Below, in pieces: positions 1-5,727 of a stretch of DNA of 10,730 nucleotides. Numbering within the stretch: position 1 is the first letter of the stretch; the number at the start of each line of letters is the position of its first letter. The position numbers and the translations under genes are program-made. The DNA comes from Sulfurimonas sp. (GTDB lineage: Bacteria > Campylobacterota > Campylobacteria > Campylobacterales > Sulfurimonadaceae), in NCBI GenBank assembly GCA_021157665.1, contig JAGGWE010000229.1, positions 1 to 10,730 on the forward strand, written 5' to 3'. The notes beneath the pieces are model-generated. The model did no database searches and was not told where the DNA came from. It saw only the letters and a program-made list of their open reading frames with translations.

Positions 1-19
1 AAATAATCTTATAAATTCT

Positions 20-37
20 GACACTCAAAAGAGTGTC
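20..37. terminator. Hairpin downstream of nifU, possible terminator
   Basis: A perfect 7-bp inverted repeat, GACACTC and GAGTGTC, encloses an AAAA loop. It lies about 60 bp beyond the nifU stop. On the minus strand the stem is followed by an AT-rich stretch but not by a clean T-run, so a role as the nifU terminator is plausible and not certain. It could also be part of a dispersed repeat together with the hairpin at 69-91. Confidence 0.45.
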
Positions 38-68
38 TAGCTTTAGTGGTCTCAGCGGCCCAAGCGAA

Positions 69-91
69 GAAAAGGGACTTTGTTCCTTTTC
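69..91. terminator. Hairpin immediately after nifU stop
   Basis: Arms GAAAAGGGAC (69-78) and GTTCCTTTTC (82-91) enclose a 3-nt loop and begin 6 bp past the nifU stop codon. On the plus strand all ten pairs form, one as G.U. On the minus (nifU) transcript the same position is an A.C mismatch. The position suits an end-of-operon terminator or a 3' end stabiliser. The better fold on the plus strand is odd for a nifU terminator. Confidence 0.45.
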
Positions 92-97
92 GGACTA

Positions 98-1078
98 TTA
101 GATAGGTAGAACACGGATAGATTTAGATAGCTTCTCTTTTAGAGTTGATTCTATCGCATAAAGTGTACCTGTTGATGAAGATGCACAACCGTTACATGCA
201 CCTAAATAACGGATATAAATATCAATATTTTCATCACCATTTTTAATGTCAATAACTTCCATATTTCCACCATCCATGATTAAAAATTGACGAACATTTT
301 CATCTATAACAGAATCAACTGCTTTAATTTGTTGAACTAAAGTCATAGTTTTAAAATCAGCTTCTCCACTTTCACTAGCATCAGCAGCAGCTTTCATTTT
401 TTCTTCATCCATCTCACGACGAGTATCAGCTAAAATATCCACTAAATAATAATCTTTTGCTTCATGTCCACCTGGTTTGATACAAGACTTACAAAAACCA
501 CCCGCTTTTGTATAATCTGTAATCTGCTCAATAGTTGTTAAATCGTTTAATCTGATTACCTCTTGAAGTGTTCCTAAAGAAACTCTAGCACATTCACAAA
601 CTATAATATCCTCTTCAAAACTTTCAGAATCAACACCAAGATACATACCTGCTGCTTTTTTAATAACATCATACGCCATAACAGAACAGTGCATTTTTTG
701 AGGTGGAACAGCAGGAACATCTGGTGTATCACGAAGTGCCATCTCAACATCGATATTTGTAATTTTTACAGCTTCTTGAACTGTTTTACCAATACAAAGT
801 TCAGTCATAACATCACTTGATGCGATAGCTGTACCACAACCAAAAGATTTAAATTTTGAGTTTACAATAGTATCTGTTTTAGGATCAATCTCCCAATATA
901 AACGAACTGCATCACCACAACTCTCAGCCCCAAAATCAGCAACAATAAGTTTGTTACCTCTAGCTTCAACTTCACCTAAAAATAGTTCCCCTTGATGCTC
1001 GGGATTGTTCATTAATGTCGTAACTTTATCTGAATACGCGTCCCATAAAGACTCACCTAACATATCTGACTTAGCCAT
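98..1078 (-). CDS. nifU: NifU Fe-S cluster scaffold protein
   Basis: Cytoplasmic scaffold on which [2Fe-2S] and [4Fe-4S] clusters are built from sulfur supplied by NifS and passed to apo-proteins. The 326 residues show the full three-part NifU layout. The N-terminal IscU-like domain (about 1-145) has cluster cysteines C54 (in SCGD), C81 and C131 (in HCSV). A central BFD-like domain has C161-x-C163 and C196-x-x-C199, the usual permanent [2Fe-2S] site. The C-terminal Nfu domain (about 245-326) has C295-x-x-C298. All expected ligands are present and the length is normal for the family. The ATG at 1078 has a strong TAAGGAG ribosome site 6 bp upstream. It lies 170 bp downstream of nifS on the same strand and is probably co-transcribed; in Helicobacter and Campylobacter this pair is the housekeeping Fe-S system. 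Hairpins follow the stop. Confidence 0.97.
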   Translation of the reverse strand: MAKSDMLGESLWDAYSDKVTTLMNNPEHQGELFLGEVEARGNKLIVADFGAESCGDAVRLYWEIDPKTDTIVNSKFKSFGCGTAIASSDVMTELCIGKTVQEAVKITNIDVEMALRDTPDVPAVPPQKMHCSVMAYDVIKKAAGMYLGVDSESFEEDIIVCECARVSLGTLQEVIRLNDLTTIEQITDYTKAGGFCKSCIKPGGHEAKDYYLVDILADTRREMDEEKMKAAADASESGEADFKTMTLVQQIKAVDSVIDENVRQFLIMDGGNMEVIDIKNGDENIDIYIRYLGACNGCASSSTGTLYAIESTLKEKLSKSIRVLPI

Positions 1079-1109
1079 GTTTACTCCTTAATTTTTTTAT
1101 TATTTTATC

Positions 1110-1132
1110 GCCGAAGCTAAAGCATCGGCTCC
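1110..1132 (-). repeat. Hairpin element copy 1 (nifS-nifU spacer)
   Basis: Read on the minus strand this 23-nt element starts with GGA, then has stem arms GCCGATGC and GCTTCGGC around a TTTA loop, with one T.T mismatch inside the stem. It ends 31 bp upstream of the nifU start. It is one of three related copies in this spacer (others at 1153-1175 and 1217-1239). Their stem differences are compensated, which suggests that structure is conserved. Confidence 0.8.
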
Positions 1133-1152
1133 TTAGTGTTTTAATCTCTACT

Positions 1153-1175
1153 GGAAGCGATGATTTATCTTCGCT
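1153..1175 (+). repeat. Hairpin element copy 3, inverted orientation
   Basis: Read on the plus strand the element has the same plan as its neighbours: GGA, arm AGCGATGA, loop TTTA, arm TCTTCGCT, with the same T.T mismatch. Compared with copy 1 three base pairs differ (outermost G-C to A-T, next C-G to G-C, innermost C-G to A-T) and each change is matched on the opposite arm. It is inverted relative to copies 1 and 2. Confidence 0.75.
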
Positions 1176-1216
1176 CTGTTTATTGGCATGTGAATTCAAC
1201 ATCTCTAGTCAACTCT

Positions 1217-1239
1217 ACCGAAGCTGAAGCATCGGTTCC
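1217..1239 (-). repeat. Hairpin element copy 2, just after nifS
   Basis: Minus-strand element: GGA, arm ACCGATGC, loop TTCA, arm GCTTCGGT. It begins 9 bp downstream of the nifS stop. It differs from copy 1 by a compensated outer pair (G-C to A-T) and one loop base. A role in attenuation between nifS and nifU or in mRNA processing is possible but not shown. Confidence 0.8.
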
Positions 1240-1248
1240 TTAATATTT

Positions 1249-2463
1249 TTAGTGGTGATGAAGTTCACACTCTTTAACTTCGCCACCCTTTGTTGGTTGC
1301 TGTTTTGCAAAAGAAGATGAAATAGCTCTTAATCTCGCAACAGCTTTTTCAAAATGATTAATCGTATAATCAATCTCAACATCAGTTGTAAATCTTGAAA
1401 GGCTTAATCTAATCCCAGTATGAGCGAGTTCATTATCAGCACCAATCGCTAACATTACAGTATTTGCTTCTAAATCTTCAGATGCACATGCCGAACCAGT
1501 TGATGCACCGATAGAACCTTTGTTTAAATCCCAAAGCATACTTTCACCCTCAACACCTCTAATAGAGATAAGGATAGTGTTTGGTGTACGATTTTTTCTA
1601 TCACCAACTACAAAAGTATCACTAATTTTTAAAAGAGCATCTTCAAGTCTATCTCTTTTAGTTCTAATCTTTGCCATTGTATCAAGAATGTTTGCCGTAG
1701 CAAGTTCTATCGCTTTACCCATAGCTATAATAAATGGCACATTTAAAGTTCCAGAGCGTCTTCCCCCCATATGTTCTCCACCATGTAAAAGTGGTGTTAA
1801 AGCTTGAGAATCTTTTATGTATAAAGCACCAATCCCTTTTGGACCATGAAATTTATGAGCTGACATAGAAACAAAATCAATATTTACACTTTGTAAATCT
1901 ACTGGTATTTTACCAACTGCTTGAACAGCATCTGAGTGAAATAAAACACCTGCTTCTTTACAAATATCACCAATTTTTTTAATTGGAAAAATCGCACCTG
2001 TCTCGTTTGAAGCCCACATTACAGAAACTAAAGCAGTTTTTTCAGTTATAAAACTTTTTACTACATGAGGCTCAACTACACCCTGCTCATTTACTGGAAG
2101 ATAAGTGATTTTTACACCCTCTTCTTCTAGCCATTTACAAGTTGAAAGAATCGATGGATGTTCAACTTCTGTTGTAATAATGTGATCTTTATCACCATTT
2201 ACTATATAATCATTAAAAACCGATTTTAAAACCCAGTTGTTTGATTCTGTAGCACACGATGTGAAAACTATATCATCATTATCACTTGCATTTAAAGCTG
2301 TATAAACTTGATCTATCGCATTGCTTAATGCTGGATGTACTGATGTACCAAATCTATGAAGTGAATTTGGATTACCATAAAATTCACTAAAGTATGGTGT
2401 CATCAATTTTACAACTTGTGGATCACACATTGTTGTAGCATTATTATCTAAATATACTTGCAT
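1249..2463 (-). CDS. nifS: NifS cysteine desulfurase
   Basis: PLP-dependent enzyme that converts cysteine to alanine and hands the persulfide sulfur to NifU. The 404-residue protein begins with the family start YLDNNATT. It has the PLP-stacking H102 (VEHPS), D178 and Q181 (HSDAVQ), the Schiff-base lysine K204 in SAHKFHGPKG, and the catalytic cysteine C326 in TGSACAS. The active-site loop is of the short NifS/IscS kind, not SufS-like. A C-terminal extension of about 20 residues ends in C399 and three histidines (ECELHHH), a possible metal-binding tail. The ATG at 2463 has an AAGAGG ribosome site. It is first in a probable nifS-nifU operon, with a 214-bp upstream region that contains a candidate promoter and a 15-bp palindrome. 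Confidence 0.97.
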   Translation of the reverse strand: MQVYLDNNATTMCDPQVVKLMTPYFSEFYGNPNSLHRFGTSVHPALSNAIDQVYTALNASDNDDIVFTSCATESNNWVLKSVFNDYIVNGDKDHIITTEVEHPSILSTCKWLEEEGVKITYLPVNEQGVVEPHVVKSFITEKTALVSVMWASNETGAIFPIKKIGDICKEAGVLFHSDAVQAVGKIPVDLQSVNIDFVSMSAHKFHGPKGIGALYIKDSQALTPLLHGGEHMGGRRSGTLNVPFIIAMGKAIELATANILDTMAKIRTKRDRLEDALLKISDTFVVGDRKNRTPNTILISIRGVEGESMLWDLNKGSIGASTGSACASEDLEANTVMLAIGADNELAHTGIRLSLSRFTTDVEIDYTINHFEKAVARLRAISSSFAKQQPTKGGEVKECELHHH

Positions 2464-2509
2464 CTTAACCTCTTAATCTAGTGACGATTTAACGCCCTAT
2501 TTTTAAATG

Positions 2510-2524
2510 AGACAATTTTTGTCT
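2510..2524. promoter_or_regulatory. 15-bp palindrome in nifS leader
   Basis: Perfect inverted repeat AGACAA-TTT-TTGTCT, 46 bp upstream of the nifS start codon. It would lie just downstream of the predicted nifS transcription start, so it could be a repressor operator (roadblock position) or a small hairpin in the 5' leader. I do not recognise it as the binding site of a known regulator. Confidence 0.4.
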
Positions 2525-2542
2525 TCTTTAACTTTTGACATC

Positions 2543-2573
2543 ATAATAGCTTTGTTATTACGATATGCTTAAA
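2543..2573 (-). promoter_or_regulatory. Candidate nifS promoter
   Basis: On the minus strand a TATTAT -10-like box (plus-strand 2543-2548) is preceded by TTTAAG (2568-2573) with a 19-bp gap, in the style of Campylobacterota promoters, which lack a firm -35. The -10 overlaps an interrupted inverted repeat, TAATA-N7-TATTA (2544-2560). This is the best candidate in the gap, but it is not a strong consensus match. Confidence 0.4.
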
Positions 2574-2632
2574 CATAATTGACTTATTGATTTATTTAAT
2601 AATTATTTCAGCTATTTACATACAATTTGCGA

Positions 2633-2638
2633 TATAAT
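2633..2638 (+). promoter_or_regulatory. -10 box for the 167-residue gene
   Basis: Perfect TATAAT 39 bp upstream of the ATG at 2678, predicting a leader of about 30 nt. No convincing -35 is seen, which is usual for this group. An AAGGAAA ribosome site follows at 2664-2670. Confidence 0.6.
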
Positions 2639-2677
2639 CTCTGCTAAGTACCTATTATTATACAAGGAAAAGTTTAT

Positions 2678-3181
2678 ATGTGTAATTTCAATAAACAAAA
2701 CGCAGATACAAAAGCTTTAATCCATTTATTCATGGAAAAAGCTGCTCAAAATATTGGTGGTGCTAATTTTTTACTAGCCCTCGTAGAAGCTATGAAAACT
2801 AAAAAACCAAACCCTCTAATGTATAAAGAGAAACAAATCAGTTCAAATAACACAACCATAAAATGGAATAAAGTAGTTTTTAAAGACAAGGTTGATGTTT
2901 TAGAAGAGATTCTAGTAGGACATAGAAGTTCTGAAGATCCAGACTTTAACATCTTAAATAATGATAATGCAAAAAAAAGAAAAGCTATTATAAATATGGT
3001 TAGAACACTAGCCCCTATAGAGTTTGTAGTAACTCCTCAAAATCCAAATGATGGTAGTGGATTTAATTTTAAAGTTTTTGAGAGTATCGAAGATGATATT
3101 GTTAAAATAAATCCTATCTTTGTAGCAATGTTTTTTTGCTCAACTGAATTTATTAAAAAAGCTTTAAAGTATAAAATTTAA
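2678..3181 (+). CDS. Unrecognised 167-residue cytoplasmic protein
   Basis: I do not recognise a family. The protein has no signal peptide or membrane helix. It starts with a helical stretch (about 10-40), has a charged, Asn-rich middle with a GHRSSEDPDFN segment (81-91), and ends with a hydrophobic segment NPIFVAMFF (145-153) followed by a basic helix; this is probably a buried strand or helix and too short for a transmembrane span. It is a credible gene: perfect TATAAT upstream, AAGGAAA ribosome site 7 bp before ATG, codon use like its neighbours, and a gene-free gap before it. It stands alone, divergent from nifS and convergent with the diguanylate cyclase; the two stop codons overlap within a TTAA palindrome. 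An A8 run (2971-2978) lies inside the coding region. Confidence 0.8.
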   Translation: MCNFNKQNADTKALIHLFMEKAAQNIGGANFLLALVEAMKTKKPNPLMYKEKQISSNNTTIKWNKVVFKDKVDVLEEILVGHRSSEDPDFNILNNDNAKKRKAIINMVRTLAPIEFVVTPQNPNDGSGFNFKVFESIEDDIVKINPIFVAMFFCSTEFIKKALKYKI

Positions 3182-3191
3182 TTTTTATACT
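3168..3191. terminator. Inverted repeat across convergent stop codons
   Basis: A perfect 9-bp inverted repeat, AGTATAAAA and TTTTATACT, spans the overlapping stops of the two convergent genes. It may act as a weak bidirectional terminator, but the stem has only one G-C pair per arm and no separate T-run, so this is tentative. Confidence 0.35.
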
Positions 3192-3921
3192 CTGAAGCAA
3201 AAACTTTCACACAGTTTCTCCCTGCATCTTTAGCAATGTATAAAGCACTATCTGCTTCTTCAATTATCCTATTGATGTCAGCATCCCTAGAAGCAGAACT
3301 TAAACCTATAGATATTGTAATACTCTCTTGCTTACAATTAAAAAGCATATCTTGAACTGTAGTTCTTATTTGCTGTGCTTTTTTCAATGCATCATCTTTA
3401 GATATATCACTATAAATTATAACGAACTCTTCGCCACCATAACGACAAAGAATATCATTTGGTCTTACCAAAGATTCAAAATGCTGTGCAAGACCTTTTA
3501 AAATACAATCACCAGTACTATGTCCTAATCTATCATTCACATCTTTAAATCTATCTATATCTATAAATAATACTGCAAAACTTGTATCCTCTTTTCGTAA
3601 TGAAGAAAACTTATTTAAAAAATCATTTAAATAATGTCGATTATTCAAACCTGTTAATCCATCAGTATAGGCATACTTTCTAACCTTGTTATTAATTAAA
3701 TAAATCTCTCTTTTCATCACGATATAAAGTAATGCAATAACAAATATACTAGATCCAATAGAAAAGAACAACTCTCTAATAAATAACATGTATATTGAGC
3801 CATAATCAAGTAGTCCATCACAAAGGATTAAAACTCGCATTACAGAAACTACAAGCAAAGCAAATAAAATTATAATAATAATCTTAGCTATTAAATATAT
3901 TTTTTTTTGCTTACTTACCAT
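3178..3921 (-). CDS. Membrane-bound diguanylate cyclase (GGDEF)
   Basis: Makes cyclic di-GMP from two GTP at the inner membrane. The 247-residue protein has two N-terminal transmembrane helices (about 9-33 and 44-69) with almost no periplasmic loop, then a complete GGDEF domain (about 82-243). The domain shows the YTDGLTGLNNR start, metal-binding D121 in FIDIDRFKD, the intact active-site GGEEF (162-166) and an RxxD inhibitory site (RPND, 153-156). It is therefore predicted active and product-inhibited. There is no recognisable sensory domain, so control is probably by expression. It follows the AraC-type gene by 4 bp and is likely co-transcribed with it; its ribosome site (AAAGAGATAAAG) lies in the end of that gene. 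Codons 5-8 contain a run of nine A, a possible slippage site. Confidence 0.93.
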   Translation of the reverse strand: MVSKQKKIYLIAKIIIIILFALLVVSVMRVLILCDGLLDYGSIYMLFIRELFFSIGSSIFVIALLYIVMKREIYLINNKVRKYAYTDGLTGLNNRHYLNDFLNKFSSLRKEDTSFAVLFIDIDRFKDVNDRLGHSTGDCILKGLAQHFESLVRPNDILCRYGGEEFVIIYSDISKDDALKKAQQIRTTVQDMLFNCKQESITISIGLSSASRDADINRIIEEADSALYIAKDAGRNCVKVFASEYKN

Positions 3922-3925
3922 GTAA

Positions 3926-4759
3926 TTATTCTTTATCTCTTTGCATTTGATATATTTTTATCTTATTATTTGCAATCTCATCAAGAATAACACTAGGATT
4001 TACACCAAAAAACTTCTTAAAAACTGCATTTAAATGAGAGTTGTCACTATAAAGATATTGTAGTTCATTAAAAGTACACCTTTCTTCAATACATGCCAAG
4101 ACTGTTTTACAGAATTTTGCAATAAAAATAAAATTCTTTGGAGTTAAACCTATAATTTTTTTAAAATTTCGCTCCATTGTACTTTGACTATATCCAAACT
4201 CTTTGACTAACATCTCCACTGTTACTTCAAAATGGTATGAGTTAATAATTTTATCAATTACATCTTCTATTGGCATGTGGGAATTGTTTTGTGAGGAGAG
4301 TAAAAGATTTAGAGTATTATTTAAATATTCAAGTTCTTTTTCAATATTATTATGAGTATATAAATCTTTAAAGTATCTCTCTACTATTTCATTTTCTAAT
4401 TCTAAATAGGCTTTACTTAAAATAGAAGCATCTATATTAAATAATTTATAAAAACCAATTGGTGTTAATTCTACTAATATTAAAGGGAAAATTTGATTAC
4501 TAAAGTTATTTTGTTTACTTAAAACAATTTGCTTTACCTTTTTAGATTTAGTGCTAACCGAATAATTTTTAGGAATAAAAAACTTTTCATCTCCATTGTA
4601 AATTACAGAATAAGCATCTATCCCTCTATTAAAAACTATAAAATTACATCCATTTGGTAAAAATAGTAATTTATCTATTCCATTTAATGAACTAATCACT
4701 ACATACTGCTTAACTATAGTTTGTAGCTCTTCTGTTGGAGGGAAAATATTATATATCAT
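3926..4759 (-). CDS. AraC-family transcriptional regulator
   Basis: DNA-binding regulator of 277 residues. The C-terminal part (about 165-265) is an AraC/XylS-type double helix-turn-helix: the first at about 178-201 (VTVEMLVKEFGYSQSTMERNFK) and the second at about 228-251, followed by the usual FFGVNPS, close to the family's F-G-x-x-P-S signature. The N-terminal part (about 1-120) resembles the DUF6597-type domain that often precedes AraC DNA-binding domains; its opening NIFPPTEELQ and LPNGCNFIVFN are typical. The ligand is not predictable. It is first in a two-gene operon with the diguanylate cyclase, which is its most likely regulated partner. The ATG at 4759 has only a weak ribosome site. 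An 8-bp-arm palindrome overlaps its own predicted promoter, which suggests autoregulation. Confidence 0.88.
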   Translation of the reverse strand: MIYNIFPPTEELQTIVKQYVVISSLNGIDKLLFLPNGCNFIVFNRGIDAYSVIYNGDEKFFIPKNYSVSTKSKKVKQIVLSKQNNFSNQIFPLILVELTPIGFYKLFNIDASILSKAYLELENEIVERYFKDLYTHNNIEKELEYLNNTLNLLLSSQNNSHMPIEDVIDKIINSYHFEVTVEMLVKEFGYSQSTMERNFKKIIGLTPKNFIFIAKFCKTVLACIEERCTFNELQYLYSDNSHLNAVFKKFFGVNPSVILDEIANNKIKIYQMQRDKE

Positions 4760-4769
4760 TTAATTAAGT

Positions 4770-4787
4770 ATTCTTTTTTAAAAGAAT
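4770..4787. promoter_or_regulatory. Palindrome at AraC-type gene promoter
   Basis: Perfect inverted repeat ATTCTTTT-TT-AAAAGAAT, 10 bp upstream of the regulator's start codon, overlapping the edge of the predicted -10 box and the transcription start. It may be an operator or a leader hairpin. AraC proteins more often bind direct repeats, so autoregulation through this site is only a guess. Confidence 0.4.
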
Positions 4788-4791
4788 TGTA
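4786..4791 (-). promoter_or_regulatory. -10 box for AraC-diguanylate cyclase operon
   Basis: TACAAT on the minus strand, 26 bp upstream of the AraC-type start codon. It gives a predicted leader of about 20 nt. No clear -35 is visible. Confidence 0.45.
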
Positions 4792-4866
4792 TCTCATTTA
4801 TCATACTTTTAACTTGTATTAAATCGTCATAATTAAATTTTAAAAATTATTTTAAAGCTTAAATGC

Positions 4867-4872
4867 TACAAT
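4867..4872 (+). promoter_or_regulatory. Extended -10 for DUF4197 gene
   Basis: TGC-TACAAT, an extended -10 form, 32 bp before the ATG at 4905, preceded by the TTTAAAGC sequence common in Campylobacterota promoters. AAGGAT at 4895-4900 is the ribosome site. Confidence 0.55.
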
Positions 4873-4904
4873 CATAAAATTAATCTATAAATTTAAGGAT
4901 ATAT

Positions 4905-5717
4905 ATGAAAAAAATAATAATCGCTTCAACAATATTACTAAGTACAAGCTTACTTCAAAGTTTTGATTTTGGTAGTTTGATGCAAACTGCTACTGAAATT
5001 AACAATAATGGAACAACACAGTCTCCTGCAACAACTAAAAGTAGTTCTGAACTTAGTTCATCTCTTGTAAGTGATGGGCTTAAAGAAGCTCTAAAAAGTG
5101 GTGTTGACTATGGAGTAAAAGAGCTTTCTAAAGATGGTGGTTATTTAAACAATCCATCTGTAAAAATTCCTCTTCCTGAAAATCTATCTAAAGCAGAATC
5201 TATAATAAGAGGTGCAGGAGGAGATAAAATCGCTGATGATTTGATTAACTCTATGAATAAAGCAGCAACAAATGCTGCTCCTAAAACTGCTAAAATATTA
5301 GTAGATTCTATTGATAAAATGTCTATTGATGATGCTAAAAATATTTTAGCTGGAGATAAAGACGCAGCAACACAATACTTTAAAACTAATACAACTAAAG
5401 ATCTTCAAGATATGATTAAACCAATTATCCAACAAGCGATGCAAGATAATAATGTTGCTTCATATTATGATACTTTTAACCAATACTATAAAGAGTATGG
5501 AGAAGGATTAGTACAAAGCAGTGGCTTAATGGATATGGCAAAAAGCTTCGGAGCAGATTCTTATATCCCAAAAAGTTCTGATGAAAACTTAGATGAGTAT
5601 GTAACAAACAAAGCTATTGACGGACTTTTTGAAATGATAGCTACAAAAGAGGGTGAGATAAGAGAAAATCCTATCGCACAAACTACCTCTCTTTTAAAAC
5701 AAGTTTTTGGTGACTAA
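4905..5717 (+). CDS. Exported DUF4197 family protein
   Basis: A 270-residue protein that matches my recollection of the DUF4197 family, whose function is not known. Residues 1-19 form a signal peptide (MKKIIIASTILLSTSLLQS) without a clear lipobox, so a soluble periplasmic location is inferred. A short Asn/Thr/Ser-rich linker (about 30-52) precedes the conserved, mainly helical domain (about 53-268). Family-like segments include LKEALKSGVDYGVKELSKDGGYLNN, VKIPLPENL, and the late NKAIDGLFEMIATKEGEIRENP. The C-terminal end looks complete (LLKQVFGD). It is transcribed alone from its own promoter, divergent from the AraC-type operon and convergent with the cytochrome gene; a bidirectional terminator lies 12 bp past its stop. 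Confidence 0.88.
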   Translation: MKKIIIASTILLSTSLLQSFDFGSLMQTATEINNNGTTQSPATTKSSSELSSSLVSDGLKEALKSGVDYGVKELSKDGGYLNNPSVKIPLPENLSKAESIIRGAGGDKIADDLINSMNKAATNAAPKTAKILVDSIDKMSIDDAKNILAGDKDAATQYFKTNTTKDLQDMIKPIIQQAMQDNNVASYYDTFNQYYKEYGEGLVQSSGLMDMAKSFGADSYIPKSSDENLDEYVTNKAIDGLFEMIATKEGEIRENPIAQTTSLLKQVFGD

Positions 5718-5727
5718 ATAAAATACT

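Noticed and set aside
1071..1202. A 43-codon minus-strand reading frame in the nifS-nifU spacer that ends just inside nifU.
   Set aside because: No ribosome site precedes its ATG, it runs through two hairpin elements, and its sequence resembles no protein I know. It could act as a leader peptide but nothing supports that.
1110..1239. CRISPR array.
   Set aside because: The three repeats are short, in mixed orientation, and have unequal spacing; no cas genes are present.
1520..1807. Plus-strand open frame of 95 codons opposite nifS.
   Set aside because: It is fully antisense to a clear NifS coding region, with no ribosome site.
2464..2677. Riboswitch or small RNA between nifS and the 167-residue gene.
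   Set aside because: Only a 6-bp hairpin and promoter-like sequences are seen; no known riboswitch fold is recognisable.
2746..2952. Minus-strand open frame of 68 codons opposite the 167-residue gene.
   Set aside because: The plus-strand gene has a promoter and ribosome site; this frame has neither.
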